Shown in pieces: positions 46,047 to 54,208 of a DNA stretch of 55,714 nt; position 1 is the stretch's first letter, and each line of letters starts with the position of its first letter. The stretch is taken from contig NZ_PDZG01000027.1 of the NCBI RefSeq assembly GCF_002735645.1, positions 1 to 55,714 on the forward strand. Direction: 5' to 3'. A model generated the notes under the pieces. That model was not told the DNA's origin, ran no database searches, and worked only from the letters and a program-made list of their open reading frames with translations. A program made the translations under genes and the position numbers. The DNA is from Iodobacter sp. BJB302. GTDB taxonomy: Bacteria; Pseudomonadota; Gammaproteobacteria; Burkholderiales; Chitinibacteraceae.

Positions 46047-46293
46047 ATCGAATCACTACGAAAAATTAGAAGCTAATTTTGCCTACTTTGCGTGGCTAGT
46101 CATAGAGTGAACTGTGTTTATTGTAAATAATTTCTTGTTTTTATATAAGAAGACTGCTGTTTTTTACTTACAAGAAACAAATCGCAGATTAAATGTGCCG
46201 GTATTGTTCTGATGCCCGGCGCTTTGTTGAGGGCATATTATCTGTAAACCGAAAAAGGCTTGGCCGTTTTCCTGGGTTTAATTGAAGGAATGC

Positions 46294-47805
46294 TCAGAGT
46301 TTAAAAAATTGAATTTTATCCTGCACAAGCTGAGTTTGAGTGCCGATATCAGAGGATGTTGCGCCCAACTCCTCAGCAAGCGCGGCATTGATGCTGGATA
46401 TGCTGTTAAATTGGCTCATGGTTTCACTCATTTGCTCAATTGCACCGGATTGCTTGGCCGCAGATTCGGAGATTTGCGAGATAAGATCGGCTGTACGCTG
46501 AATTGAGTTTTCAATCTGATCCAGCGCTTGGATGGCGGCATCTGATTTATCGATACTTTCTTTTGCCAGCGCTTCAATATCAGAGGCTGCAATCTGGCTT
46601 CTGAGCGCCAGCTTTTGTACTTCTGTGGCGACAACAGCAAATCCTTTGCCGTGTTCACCCGCTCTGGCGGCTTCAATTGCGGCATTCAGTGCCAGCAAAT
46701 TAGTTTGGTAGGCAATGTCGTCAACAATACTGACTTTTTTTGCGATTTTACGCATCACACTGACTGTTTCTCTCACGATGTGTGCGCCATTTTTAGAGGC
46801 TGCAACCGCGTCTTTAGATTGCGTAACAGACTGCTGGCTGTTGTTAAGCGTGTGGCGTGTGGTATCGGTGAGCAGATTTAAAGTGCTGGTATTTTCCTCA
46901 ATGCCGCTTGCCAGCTCACTACTGGAGTCCCGAAGCTGTTGTGCGGTTGCGTTAATCTGAGCAGAGAGGGTAGAGAGCGTTGCAACGCAGTTTTGAGTTT
47001 CTGAAATAACCAGCTTTAAATGCATCCCCATGGCCTTAATGCCTGCCAGCAGGCCCGTTGCATCTTGTGGATTAAGTGCGGTAACGACTTGTAAATTGCC
47101 AGCTGCGATGTGGGTCATCACAATTGCCATGGCAGGCTCGGCTTCTAATATGCGGATCACTTTCCGGTAGGTGGAGGCCACAATTAAGGTAATGATGATC
47201 AGGGTGATGATTAGCAAGCCCAGTGCCAGCTTACTGCTTTTTTTGCTGGTTTCAGTGGCGGCTGTTTCTTCCTGCTGCTGGTAAGCCAGCGCAAGCGGAA
47301 CGACGGCATCGATGGCTTTGCGGTGAGTGACATAGAGTGCTTGTAATTTGAGCGCCGTTTCTTTTAAAGAAAGGCTGTCATAGTTTTCTATTGCGGGCAG
47401 CAGCTGCTGATTTAAAAGGCTCAAGTATTGCCGGGCCGGGGGATAAGCCGCGTCACGCATGGCGCTGATAATGGAAGCGGGAAATGCGCTGTTTTGCCAG
47501 TATTTTTGCCGCTCTTCAAAATTGGCGACCGCTTTTTGCAGATCCTGAATCAGCAGGGCGCGCTGAGCGCCGTCGTTGCTGTTAATTAATTGCTGGGCCA
47601 GTAAATGTGTTTCTACCAGATTGGCAGGCGGGGGGAGCACATCGGCAATTAAATCTTTGCTGGTGATAATGCGCTGATAGCGTGGCCCATTGATCAGTAC
47701 TTCAGCAGAAATACGCCAGATAATGGCTGTTTGTGTAAGCAACAATAAGATAATAAGCAAAAGCAGGCTGATAAATTGCCTGCGAACGGTTATTGCTTTG
47801 CTCAT
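46294..47805 (-). CDS. Methyl-accepting chemotaxis protein with all-helical periplasmic domain
   Basis: 503-residue chemoreceptor. TM1 about 10-30, a roughly 160-residue mainly helical periplasmic region (31-190, no Cache wording), TM2 about 195-215, a short linker, and a signalling hairpin with tip [20 protein letters not shown] and [20 protein letters not shown]. The tip differs from the other receptors here ([15 protein letters not shown]), pointing to a separate lineage and perhaps a separate array. C-terminus KIQFFKL without pentapeptide. A (TTAGC) pentanucleotide repeat stands about 106-130 bp before the ATG. Confidence 0.9.
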   Translation of the reverse strand: MSKAITVRRQFISLLLLIILLLLTQTAIIWRISAEVLINGPRYQRIITSKDLIADVLPPPANLVETHLLAQQLINSNDGAQRALLIQDLQKAVANFEERQKYWQNSAFPASIISAMRDAAYPPARQYLSLLNQQLLPAIENYDSLSLKETALKLQALYVTHRKAIDAVVPLALAYQQQEETAATETSKKSSKLALGLLIITLIIITLIVASTYRKVIRILEAEPAMAIVMTHIAAGNLQVVTALNPQDATGLLAGIKAMGMHLKLVISETQNCVATLSTLSAQINATAQQLRDSSSELASGIEENTSTLNLLTDTTRHTLNNSQQSVTQSKDAVAASKNGAHIVRETVSVMRKIAKKVSIVDDIAYQTNLLALNAAIEAARAGEHGKGFAVVATEVQKLALRSQIAASDIEALAKESIDKSDAAIQALDQIENSIQRTADLISQISESAAKQSGAIEQMSETMSQFNSISSINAALAEELGATSSDIGTQTQLVQDKIQFFKL

Positions 47806-47910
47806 TAATCATCCCTCGCATATAAAATAAGAAACCAAGCCGCTTGCAGAGTAAATCGCATTCTGCAAAATAAAATATGGATACGGGATATTTTGAGCTT
47901 AATTTCTTAT

Positions 47911-47934
47911 TTAGCTTAGCTTAGCTTAGCTTAG
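47911..47934. repeat. Pentanucleotide tandem repeat (TTAGC)x4.8
   Basis: Four full TTAGC units plus TTAG, uninterrupted, in the 171-bp gap between the chemoreceptor start (47805) and the rsgA stop (47977). Confidence 0.9.
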
Positions 47935-47976
47935 GCTGTGCATTTCTCAAACATACATAAAGTGCTGCTGCTTTAT

Positions 47977-48855
47977 TTAATAGCGGCTGCCAGAGCTTAA
48001 TTCATCTTGTAAGCGATGAAGCAGAGCAAGCCTTTGCGGGCTGATCGTGCCTTCTTCCACCCCCGCACGCATACCGCAATCGGGTTCTTGGCGGTGGCGG
48101 CAGTTATGAAAACGGCAGGTGCCAATGCGCTCTCTGAACTCCGGGAAATATGCGGGTAAATCCTGGGCCGTAATATGTGCCAGGCCAAATGACTGCAGGC
48201 CGGGCGAATCGATCAGCGCTGATTCGGCATCCAGATGATAAAAAGTAGCATTCGTGGTGGTGTGTTTACCAGAATCCAGCGCAACCGAGATTTCATTGAC
48301 CCGGGCATTGGCATCGGGCAGAAGGGCATTGGTAATGGTGGATTTACCCATTCCTGACTGCCCTACCAGCACAGAAATATGCCCGACTAATGAATCACGC
48401 AATGGCGCGATATTATCCAGCGCTGAAATCTCTACCAGCTTGTAGCCCAGGTTTACAAAGTATTCCAGGCGCTCTCTGGCGGCCGCTGCTGAGGGTAAAT
48501 CGCATTTATTTAAGCAAATCAGTGTTTGAATGCCACCGGCTTCGGCGGCAATGGCACAGCGGCTGATCAGCTCGGTTGAAAAGCTGGGCTCTGAAGCCAC
48601 CACAATAATCAGCTGGGTGACATTGGCGGCAATCAGCTTGCTTTTCCATGCATCCGAGCGGTATAGCAGGGTTTTGCGTTCTAAAACACGTTCAATAACG
48701 GCTTGTTCATCATTTAAAATTTGAATATCGACTAAGTCGCCACAGGAGTAATCCGTTTTTTTACCACGGGTGCTGGCCCGAAGGCGCTTGCCACCCGCGC
48801 ATTCAATAATATAAGACTTGCCGTGGCTAGCGACGATACGGGCTGTTTCGGTCAT
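47977..48855 (-). CDS. rsgA: Ribosome small subunit-dependent GTPase RsgA
   Basis: 292-residue circularly permuted GTPase that assists late 30S maturation. The OB domain (about 5-70) is followed by the permuted G motifs: G4 CLNKCDLP, G5 EISA, G1 GQSGMGKSTITNALL, G3 DSPGLQSF; then a zinc finger with Cys/His in CRFHNCRHRQEPDCGM. The start at 48855 (ATG, MTETARIV) fits the family; a TTG at 48894 would add 13 residues. Probably last gene of an M48-phhB-rsgA operon. Confidence 0.95.
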   Translation of the reverse strand: MTETARIVASHGKSYIIECAGGKRLRASTRGKKTDYSCGDLVDIQILNDEQAVIERVLERKTLLYRSDAWKSKLIAANVTQLIIVVASEPSFSTELISRCAIAAEAGGIQTLICLNKCDLPSAAAARERLEYFVNLGYKLVEISALDNIAPLRDSLVGHISVLVGQSGMGKSTITNALLPDANARVNEISVALDSGKHTTTNATFYHLDAESALIDSPGLQSFGLAHITAQDLPAYFPEFRERIGTCRFHNCRHRQEPDCGMRAGVEEGTISPQRLALLHRLQDELSSGSRY

Positions 48856-48938
48856 GTAGTTGCTTTTTAAAGTGAGGGCGTTCCAGGAGGGCAACGCAGA
48901 TAAATCATTCAGGCAAATGCCATCAATACGAGTAAATA

Positions 48939-48961
48939 CCGGGGCCGAGCGCTGGCCCCGG
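48939..48961. terminator. Hairpin in the phhB-rsgA gap
   Basis: Perfect stem CCGGGGCC / GGCCCCGG with a 7-nt loop just past the phhB stop. Without a clear minus-strand T-run it may be only a partial terminator or mRNA-processing hairpin. Confidence 0.45.
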
Positions 48962-48968
48962 AAAAAGC

Positions 48969-49286
48969 TTAGCTTTTCTTATGCAGTGCGTCTGAGCGTG
49001 CGGCACAGATAAAATCATTACGGCTGACACCATTGGCGCTATGGGTATTCCAGCGCACGCGGCAGCGGCTGTAGCTGACATCCAGATCCGGGTGGTGATC
49101 TTGCTGATTGGCCATCCAAGCGACTGCGTTTACAAAGCCCATGGTTTCATAAAAGTTTTTAAAGCGAAACGTTTTCTCAAGATAGGCTTCGGTAACGATC
49201 CAATCCTGCAAATCGGTAGAGAGCATTTCTGCTTCAACTTCACTGAGTTTAGCGGCATCGTCCTGGCAATTTTCTGTGCTTAGCAT
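48969..49286 (-). CDS. phhB: Pterin-4a-carbinolamine dehydratase
   Basis: 105-residue enzyme that dehydrates 4a-hydroxytetrahydropterin, recycling the cofactor of phenylalanine hydroxylase. The active-site motif NQQDHHPDLDVSYSRC and the preceding FYETMGFVNAVAWMA helix are intact. No phenylalanine hydroxylase gene is in the window. It is 40 nt downstream of the M48 peptidase gene and upstream of rsgA on the same strand. Confidence 0.94.
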   Translation of the reverse strand: MLSTENCQDDAAKLSEVEAEMLSTDLQDWIVTEAYLEKTFRFKNFYETMGFVNAVAWMANQQDHHPDLDVSYSRCRVRWNTHSANGVSRNDFICAARSDALHKKS

Positions 49287-49326
49287 TTTTATTCTCTCTC
49301 TGAGGGGATCAATATTAGCAATTAGT

Positions 49327-50574
49327 CTAATTCAGTTTTTTCAAAGCTGCGATCCGTAATGCTGCAGGCGGGTGACTATCGTAAAACATGCTGTGCAAAG
49401 GATCGGGCGTCAGCGTGGCGGCATTATCGCGATAAAGCTTTACCAGCGCATTAATCAGATCATGGGCTGATTCTTGTTTGGCGGCGTAGGCGTCCGCTTC
49501 ATACTCGTGTTTGCGCGAAGACATTGAGCTGACCGGGGCAAAAATAAAGGTAAACACCGGCATCACTAAAAAGAACAGCAGCAGTGCTGTTGCCGTGGAT
49601 TGGCTGCTGACGCCAAGCCCCTGATAAAACCATAACTCTTGTTTTAATTGGCCTAAAACCCACAGCATGCCCAGCATCAGGCCAAAGGTCCAAATCATGC
49701 GTTTGGCAATATGGCGATGCTTAAAGTGGCCTAATTCATGCGCTAGGACTGCGGCTACTTCACTGGCATTTAAATGCTTGAGCAGGGTATCAAAAAACAC
49801 AATTCGCTTGGCTTTACCAAGGCCGGTGAAATAAGCATTACCATGGCTGGAGCGTTTAGAGCCATCCATCACAAAAATACCATTGGTTTTAAAACCGCAG
49901 CGGCTTAACAGCGATTCGATACGCTCTTTTAAATCCGGATCAGACAGCGGCTCAAATTTATTAAAAATAGGCGCAATAAAAGTTGGAAAAGCCCACATTA
50001 ATAAGAGTGAAAAGCCCACCCATACGGCCCAAACCCATAGCCACCAATATGTGCCCATTTGCTCCATCAGCCATAACACGCCAGCTAAAAGTGGCAGGCC
50101 AATGACGGTGGCCACAGCGGTGGTTTTAAGCGTGTCGGCAATAAATAATTGGGCGCTCATATTATTAAAGCCAAAGCCAGCTTCAATTTTAAATGTGGAA
50201 ATCAGAGTAAATGGCAGAGTGATTAAGCTATGAATCAGCGTAATGCCCATAATCAGGGCTACGCCCGCCCAAAGCGATGAGGTAAACCAGCCTGATATCA
50301 GCTGGTTCAACCATTCAATCCCGCCGCCCAAAGTAAATGCACCCAAAAGCATGGCTTCAAACAGAGTAACGATCATGCCAAAACGTGTTTTTGCCACAGT
50401 GTAATCGGCGGCGCGCTGATGCGAGGCTTGGGTGATCTCTGCGCTAAACTCAGCAGGAACGCTGCCTCTGTGGCGTTTTACATGGTTGATATGGCGCATT
50501 GCCAGCCAGAGTTGCAATATTACGCTGGCCGTTAAGGCAAACAGAAAGAGGAGGGAGAACTGATTTGCGTTCAT
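49327..50574 (-). CDS. M48-family integral membrane zinc metallopeptidase (Ste24-like)
   Basis: 415-residue multi-pass inner-membrane protease of the CAAX prenyl protease/Ste24 type. The zinc site is HELGHFKHRH (HExxH) with the third ligand Glu in HEYEADAYAAKQ. About seven hydrophobic segments are seen, with N-terminal ones at 5-25 and 65-90. Bacterial substrates are unknown; membrane protein quality control is the usual guess. Divergent from orn with only a 43-bp gap, so their promoters must overlap. Confidence 0.93.
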   Translation of the reverse strand: MNANQFSLLFLFALTASVILQLWLAMRHINHVKRHRGSVPAEFSAEITQASHQRAADYTVAKTRFGMIVTLFEAMLLGAFTLGGGIEWLNQLISGWFTSSLWAGVALIMGITLIHSLITLPFTLISTFKIEAGFGFNNMSAQLFIADTLKTTAVATVIGLPLLAGVLWLMEQMGTYWWLWVWAVWVGFSLLLMWAFPTFIAPIFNKFEPLSDPDLKERIESLLSRCGFKTNGIFVMDGSKRSSHGNAYFTGLGKAKRIVFFDTLLKHLNASEVAAVLAHELGHFKHRHIAKRMIWTFGLMLGMLWVLGQLKQELWFYQGLGVSSQSTATALLLFFLVMPVFTFIFAPVSSMSSRKHEYEADAYAAKQESAHDLINALVKLYRDNAATLTPDPLHSMFYDSHPPAALRIAALKKLN

Positions 50575-50617
50575 TTACGGGTAAAATAGCATTTTTGTGT
50601 GTTGAATAGGGCCAAGT

Positions 50618-51190
50618 ATGCCACAAGACAAGAACCACCTCATCTGGGTTGATATGGAGATGACTGGGCTTGATCCCGAGAAAGAGCGCGTGATCGAAAT
50701 TGCCGTCATTATTACCGATAGCAATCTGAATATGATTGCTGAAGGCCCCGTGTTTGTGGTGCATCAGGACAATAGTATTTTAGATGCAATGGATGATTGG
50801 AATAAAAACACTCACGGCAAATCGGGCTTAATCGATAAAGTAAAAGCATCGACCTTTACGGAGGCCGACGTCGAAGCGCAACTCATCGCCTTCTTGGAAG
50901 AATATGTACCTAAGGGCGCATCACCACTCTGTGGTAATTCGGTCCATCAAGATCGCCGCTTCTTGGTGAAATACCTGCCTGAGCTGGAAGAATTCTTCCA
51001 CTACCGCAATCTGGATGTTTCTACCCTTAAAGAGCTGTGCAAACGCTGGCAGCCAGAAGTTGCCAAACAATTTAAAAAGCGTGGCGCGCATACGGCATTA
51101 GCAGATATCCAGGAATCGATTGATGAGCTGAAGTTCTACCGCGAAAACTTTATTCGTGAGCCAGCGGTGGCGGTTGCAGCCGGGGTTTAA
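50618..51190 (+). CDS. orn: Oligoribonuclease
   Basis: 190-residue DEDDh exoribonuclease that degrades 2-5-nt RNAs and pGpG, the last step of c-di-GMP turnover. Exo motifs: [55 protein letters not shown]. Complete length. It would finish breakdown of any pGpG from the HD-GYP protein at 6788-7894, by general knowledge. Confidence 0.97.
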   Translation: MPQDKNHLIWVDMEMTGLDPEKERVIEIAVIITDSNLNMIAEGPVFVVHQDNSILDAMDDWNKNTHGKSGLIDKVKASTFTEADVEAQLIAFLEEYVPKGASPLCGNSVHQDRRFLVKYLPELEEFFHYRNLDVSTLKELCKRWQPEVAKQFKKRGAHTALADIQESIDELKFYRENFIREPAVAVAAGV

Positions 51191-51341
51191 AAAAGCGGGC
51201 CGGGCAGGGTTTTCCCATCGCCCTGGCCGCAACTCCTGAACTGCAGAGCAAACAATCTTATCTGTGAATCTCTGTATTTTCTGTGGATTCAGGTGTTGCT
51301 TTCTCAGTATTCAGCTGAAGCATTTTGATGATCAGTGACTG

Positions 51342-51388
51342 TGATGCCCCCGCGCAGCGGCGTTTTATTTTCAGCCGCGCGGGCATCA
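51342..51388. other. Structured hairpin upstream of the CinA-type gene
   Basis: TGATGCCCCCGCGC...GGC (51342-51361) pairs with GCCGCGCGGGCATCA (51374-51388) with two small bulges. It lies about 50 bp before the next gene; it could be a terminator for orn without T-run or part of the leader of the next gene. Confidence 0.4.
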
Positions 51389-51437
51389 TATCCTGCCTGT
51401 CTTCAGAGTTTGTTTGAAATATAAAGGTGTCACCCCC

Positions 51438-51917
51438 ATGTTGGTACTAGCAACACAACTCGGACGCTTGCTGCTGGCGCGTGGCCAGAGTGTTACAACT
51501 GCAGAATCCTGCACTGGCGGCCTGATTGCCGGCGAAATCACCGATGTGGCAGGCAGCTCGGCGTGGTTTGAGCGCGGTTTTATTACTTACTCCAACGAAG
51601 CCAAAATGGATATGCTCGCCGTTCCGCCGGATTTTATCGCAAGGCTTGGTGCCGTGAGTGAGCCTGTTGTTGCAGCCATGGTGCAGGGGGCGTGTCATTT
51701 GGCGGGAGCTGAATGGGGTGTTGCTGTGAGTGGTGTGGCAGGCCCCGCAGGGGGCAGCGCTGATAAGCCGGTGGGTACCGTTTGCTTTGCCTTTGCAGGG
51801 CCGGCAGGGATTATCACCGAGCAGGAATTATTTGATGGCGACAGAGCCGCAGTGCGCATGCAAACCGTACGTCATGCCCTGATTCGCCTGATTGAGTTGA
51901 TTGAAGAGCAAGATTGA
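51438..51917 (+). CDS. pncC: Nicotinamide-nucleotide amidohydrolase PncC (CinA C-terminal family)
   Basis: 159-residue enzyme that deamidates NMN to nicotinic acid mononucleotide for NAD recycling. The family motif TTAESCTGGLIAGEITDVAGSS is split here as TAESCTGG and ITDVAGSSAWFERGFITYSN; SGVAGPAGGSADKPVGTVCF closes the site. It is the stand-alone form without the N-terminal COG1058 domain. ATG 51438 is preferred, with AAAGGTG 8 nt upstream; a TTG at 51414 would include the ribosome site. Confidence 0.93.
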   Translation: MLVLATQLGRLLLARGQSVTTAESCTGGLIAGEITDVAGSSAWFERGFITYSNEAKMDMLAVPPDFIARLGAVSEPVVAAMVQGACHLAGAEWGVAVSGVAGPAGGSADKPVGTVCFAFAGPAGIITEQELFDGDRAAVRMQTVRHALIRLIELIEEQD

Positions 51918-51951
51918 AACGACTCTGAAAAAAAGAAATGAAGGAAAATAA

Positions 51952-52548
51952 ATGACCACGGTAGTTGTCGTTAAAAAAGGCGATCAAATCGCCATTGCGG
52001 CGGATAGCCAGTCTACGTTTGGCGACACTCGCCTTGGTGCGGGTGACGATGCATGTTGGAATAAAATTTTTGCCGCGCACGATGGTTATTTTTCGATTGC
52101 AGGCAGTGCTGCACATGATTTGGTTTTGCAGGCCGCGCTTAAAAAAGTAAAAAACTTAGACTTTAGCGATAGGCCCGCCATTTTTGAAAGCTTTAGAAAA
52201 CTGCACCCCAAGCTTAAAGACGATTTCTTTTTAAAAGTAGACGAAGAAGAAGACGATCCTTACGAATCCAGCCAAATGACCGTGCTGATGGCTAACCCGC
52301 ACGGCATTTTTGCTGTATACAGCCTGCGTGAAGTTTATGAATACCAGCGTTTCTGGGGCATAGGCAGCGGCCGCGATTATGCGATTGGCGCGATGAATGC
52401 CGTTTACGATAATCCGGATTTAAGCGCTGCCGATATCGCACGTATTGGCGTTGAGGCTGGTTGTGCTTTTGATGTCAGCTCATCGATGCCGATGACCAGC
52501 TATTCGGTAAACCGGGTACAAACTGCCACTGCAAAAACGGGCAAATAA
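51952..52548 (+). CDS. Proteasome-like peptidase, betaproteobacterial proteasome homologue (BPH)
   Basis: 198-residue Ntn-hydrolase related to HslV and proteasome beta subunits. After Met removal the chain would begin with Thr (TTVVVVKKGDQIAIAADS), the usual N-terminal nucleophile. Counting from that Thr, Asp17 is in place (AAADSQSTFG), and a Lys at 37 (ACWNKIF) can take the role of Lys33 after a four-residue insertion. FSIAGSAAHD corresponds to the HslV GFAGGTAD loop. This fits BPH, a double-ring peptidase known from betaproteobacteria; HslV itself is less likely because of the insertion and the absence of hslU. Such proteins are sometimes mislabelled as transporters. No ATPase partner is nearby. 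It lies 34 nt after pncC and 66 nt before hslO, so a shared transcript is plausible. Substrates unknown. Confidence 0.75.
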   Translation: MTTVVVVKKGDQIAIAADSQSTFGDTRLGAGDDACWNKIFAAHDGYFSIAGSAAHDLVLQAALKKVKNLDFSDRPAIFESFRKLHPKLKDDFFLKVDEEEDDPYESSQMTVLMANPHGIFAVYSLREVYEYQRFWGIGSGRDYAIGAMNAVYDNPDLSAADIARIGVEAGCAFDVSSSMPMTSYSVNRVQTATAKTGK

Positions 52549-52614
52549 TAAATATATTGTGGTTCGGTAGCCTCTTGACTGGCGAATTGCAGCTTTTTAG
52601 GTAGAGAGTAAAAC

Positions 52615-53484
52615 ATGAAAGATTCACTAGAGCGTTTTTTGTTTGATGGCTTGCCAGTACGCGGCGAAATCGTGCAATTGGACGCCACTTACAAAGAAGT
52701 ACTCACCCGCCACCCTTACCCGCCGGTCTTGCAAAAACGCATCGGCGAGCTACTAGCCGCCGCCGCCTTGCTCACCGCCACCATCAAGCTAGATGGCACT
52801 TTGGTCATGCAATTACGTGGCAATGGCCCGCTTAAAATGCTGGTGGTGGAATGCACCAGCGAAATGACCATGCGTGCTACAGCACGCTGGGAAGGGCTGA
52901 TTGCCAACGACGCCACGCTGGCCGAGCTGATCGGCCAAGGCCAGTTCTCCATCATGATTGATCCGCAAGACGGCGAAACCTACCAAGGCATTGTGGGCTT
53001 TGAAAAAGGCCAAAGCGTGGCCGAAATCATCGAAACCTATATGCAGCGCTCCGAGCAGCTCGATACCAAGCTATGGCTGGCTGCAGATGGCGAAACCGCC
53101 GGTGGCTTGCTCATTCAAAAGCTGCCAGATGGCCACGGCGACGCCGATGGTTGGGACCGCGTCAACGCGCTATCGCAAACCATTCAAGATGAAGAGCTGC
53201 TCAACTTACCGCTGCGCGAAACGCTTTACCGGCTATATAACGAAGAAAAAGTCCGCATCTTCGATCCTGTTAGCCCAAGCTTTGCCTGCACCTGCTCCAG
53301 AGAGCGCGTCGGCGGCATGCTGAAAATGATAGGCAAAGAAGAAATCGAAGGCCTGCTTGCCGAACACGGCCATGTGGATGTGGGCTGCGAATTTTGCAAC
53401 GAAAAATACCAGTTCGACCAAGTAGACGTTACCCAGCTCTTTATTGGCCACGGGATTACAGAGGTGAATCCGCAGTTGCATTGA
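52615..53484 (+). CDS. hslO: Redox-regulated chaperone Hsp33
   Basis: 289-residue holdase activated by oxidation. The C-terminal redox switch has its four zinc Cys in FACTCSRER (CxC) and VGCEFCNEKY (CxxC). The N-terminal domain has the usual LRGNGPLKMLVVE and GQFSIMIDPQDGETYQGIV segments. Complete length. Follows the BPH peptidase gene by 66 nt; ends before a bidirectional terminator. Confidence 0.97.
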   Translation: MKDSLERFLFDGLPVRGEIVQLDATYKEVLTRHPYPPVLQKRIGELLAAAALLTATIKLDGTLVMQLRGNGPLKMLVVECTSEMTMRATARWEGLIANDATLAELIGQGQFSIMIDPQDGETYQGIVGFEKGQSVAEIIETYMQRSEQLDTKLWLAADGETAGGLLIQKLPDGHGDADGWDRVNALSQTIQDEELLNLPLRETLYRLYNEEKVRIFDPVSPSFACTCSRERVGGMLKMIGKEEIEGLLAEHGHVDVGCEFCNEKYQFDQVDVTQLFIGHGITEVNPQLH

Positions 53485-53505
53485 TATTTGTAATATTTAG
53501 CCATA

Positions 53506-53543
53506 AAAAAACCGCCCCAATGCTGCTGATTGGGCGGTTTTTA
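53506..53543. terminator. Bidirectional terminator between hslO and the ZorB-like gene
   Basis: AAAAACCGCCC...AAT pairs with ATT...GGGCGGTTTTT (one C bulge), flanked by A and T runs, between convergent genes. Confidence 0.85.
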
Positions 53544-53560
53544 TATTTTATTACTGGGTT

Positions 53561-54208
53561 TTAAGGTTCAAGCCCTTTAAAGGAAAAGTTAATTTCTACT
53601 CGGCGATTCTTTGCATCACTATGTGGAATCCCTTTTAAGGGTTGAGAGTCCCCATATCCAGCAACAATAATCTCTTTTGCTTTTTCTTCTGCTAGTTTAC
53701 CAATGAGTAATTTGCGAGCTTCACGTGCACGTGCGGCAGAAAGGGTAAAGTTGTCATCGTATACAGTGCAAAAACGGGAAAAATCTGTGACAGGTTTGGA
53801 CACGGGGATATTGTCTGTATGCCCATTAATAAAAACCTGTGCCCCTTTTACTTCTGTTAAATATTTAGCAATTTTTTCCTCCACACTGGCAATGGCTGTT
53901 TTTGCCTCGGCAGTAATACATGCACTACCTCGTTCAAATACATTATCTTTAAGTGTAATTCTGCCTGCATCAATATCAAAAGAGACTAAATCTGCAGCCC
54001 CTTGTTTATTAAGTGAAGATTTTAAGTCAGTCAAAATGGCAGAAACTTTACTTTTTTGCGTAACTGAGCTTTCTTCCATTTCTTTTTTATGCTTTAGATC
54101 CGCATAGGTCTTTTGCAATACAGACATAACAAGCAAAAGCATAACAACAGCCATTACACCCGCCATTAAATCAGAGATTGATACCCATTCATTTGGCTTG
54201 TCTTTCAT
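53561..54208 (-). CDS. ZorB-like OmpA/MotB-family protein
   Basis: 215-residue inner-membrane protein with one TM (about 12-31) and a periplasmic OmpA/MotB peptidoglycan-binding domain (about 110-205: FINGHTDNIPVS, LSAARAREARKLL, VAGYGDSQPLKG, NRRVEI). The start of the TM reads WVSISDLMAGVMAVVML; the acidic residue (Asp13) matches the proton-carrying Asp of MotB/ZorB, and the SxxDLMxGxM wording is that of ZorB. With the ZorA-like gene it would form a proton-driven motor as in Zorya anti-phage systems. It overlaps zorA-like by ATGA. No zorC, zorD or zorE follows: the next feature is a terminator and hslO. A general stator or secretion role is possible. AT-rich compared with hslO. Confidence 0.78.
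   Translation of the reverse strand: MKDKPNEWVSISDLMAGVMAVVMLLLVMSVLQKTYADLKHKKEMEESSVTQKSKVSAILTDLKSSLNKQGAADLVSFDIDAGRITLKDNVFERGSACITAEAKTAIASVEEKIAKYLTEVKGAQVFINGHTDNIPVSKPVTDFSRFCTVYDDNFTLSAARAREARKLLIGKLAEEKAKEIIVAGYGDSQPLKGIPHSDAKNRRVEINFSFKGLEP

Noticed and set aside
51952-52548. HslV of the HslUV protease
   Set aside because: No hslU follows, and there is a four-residue insertion before the active-site Lys; BPH fits better.
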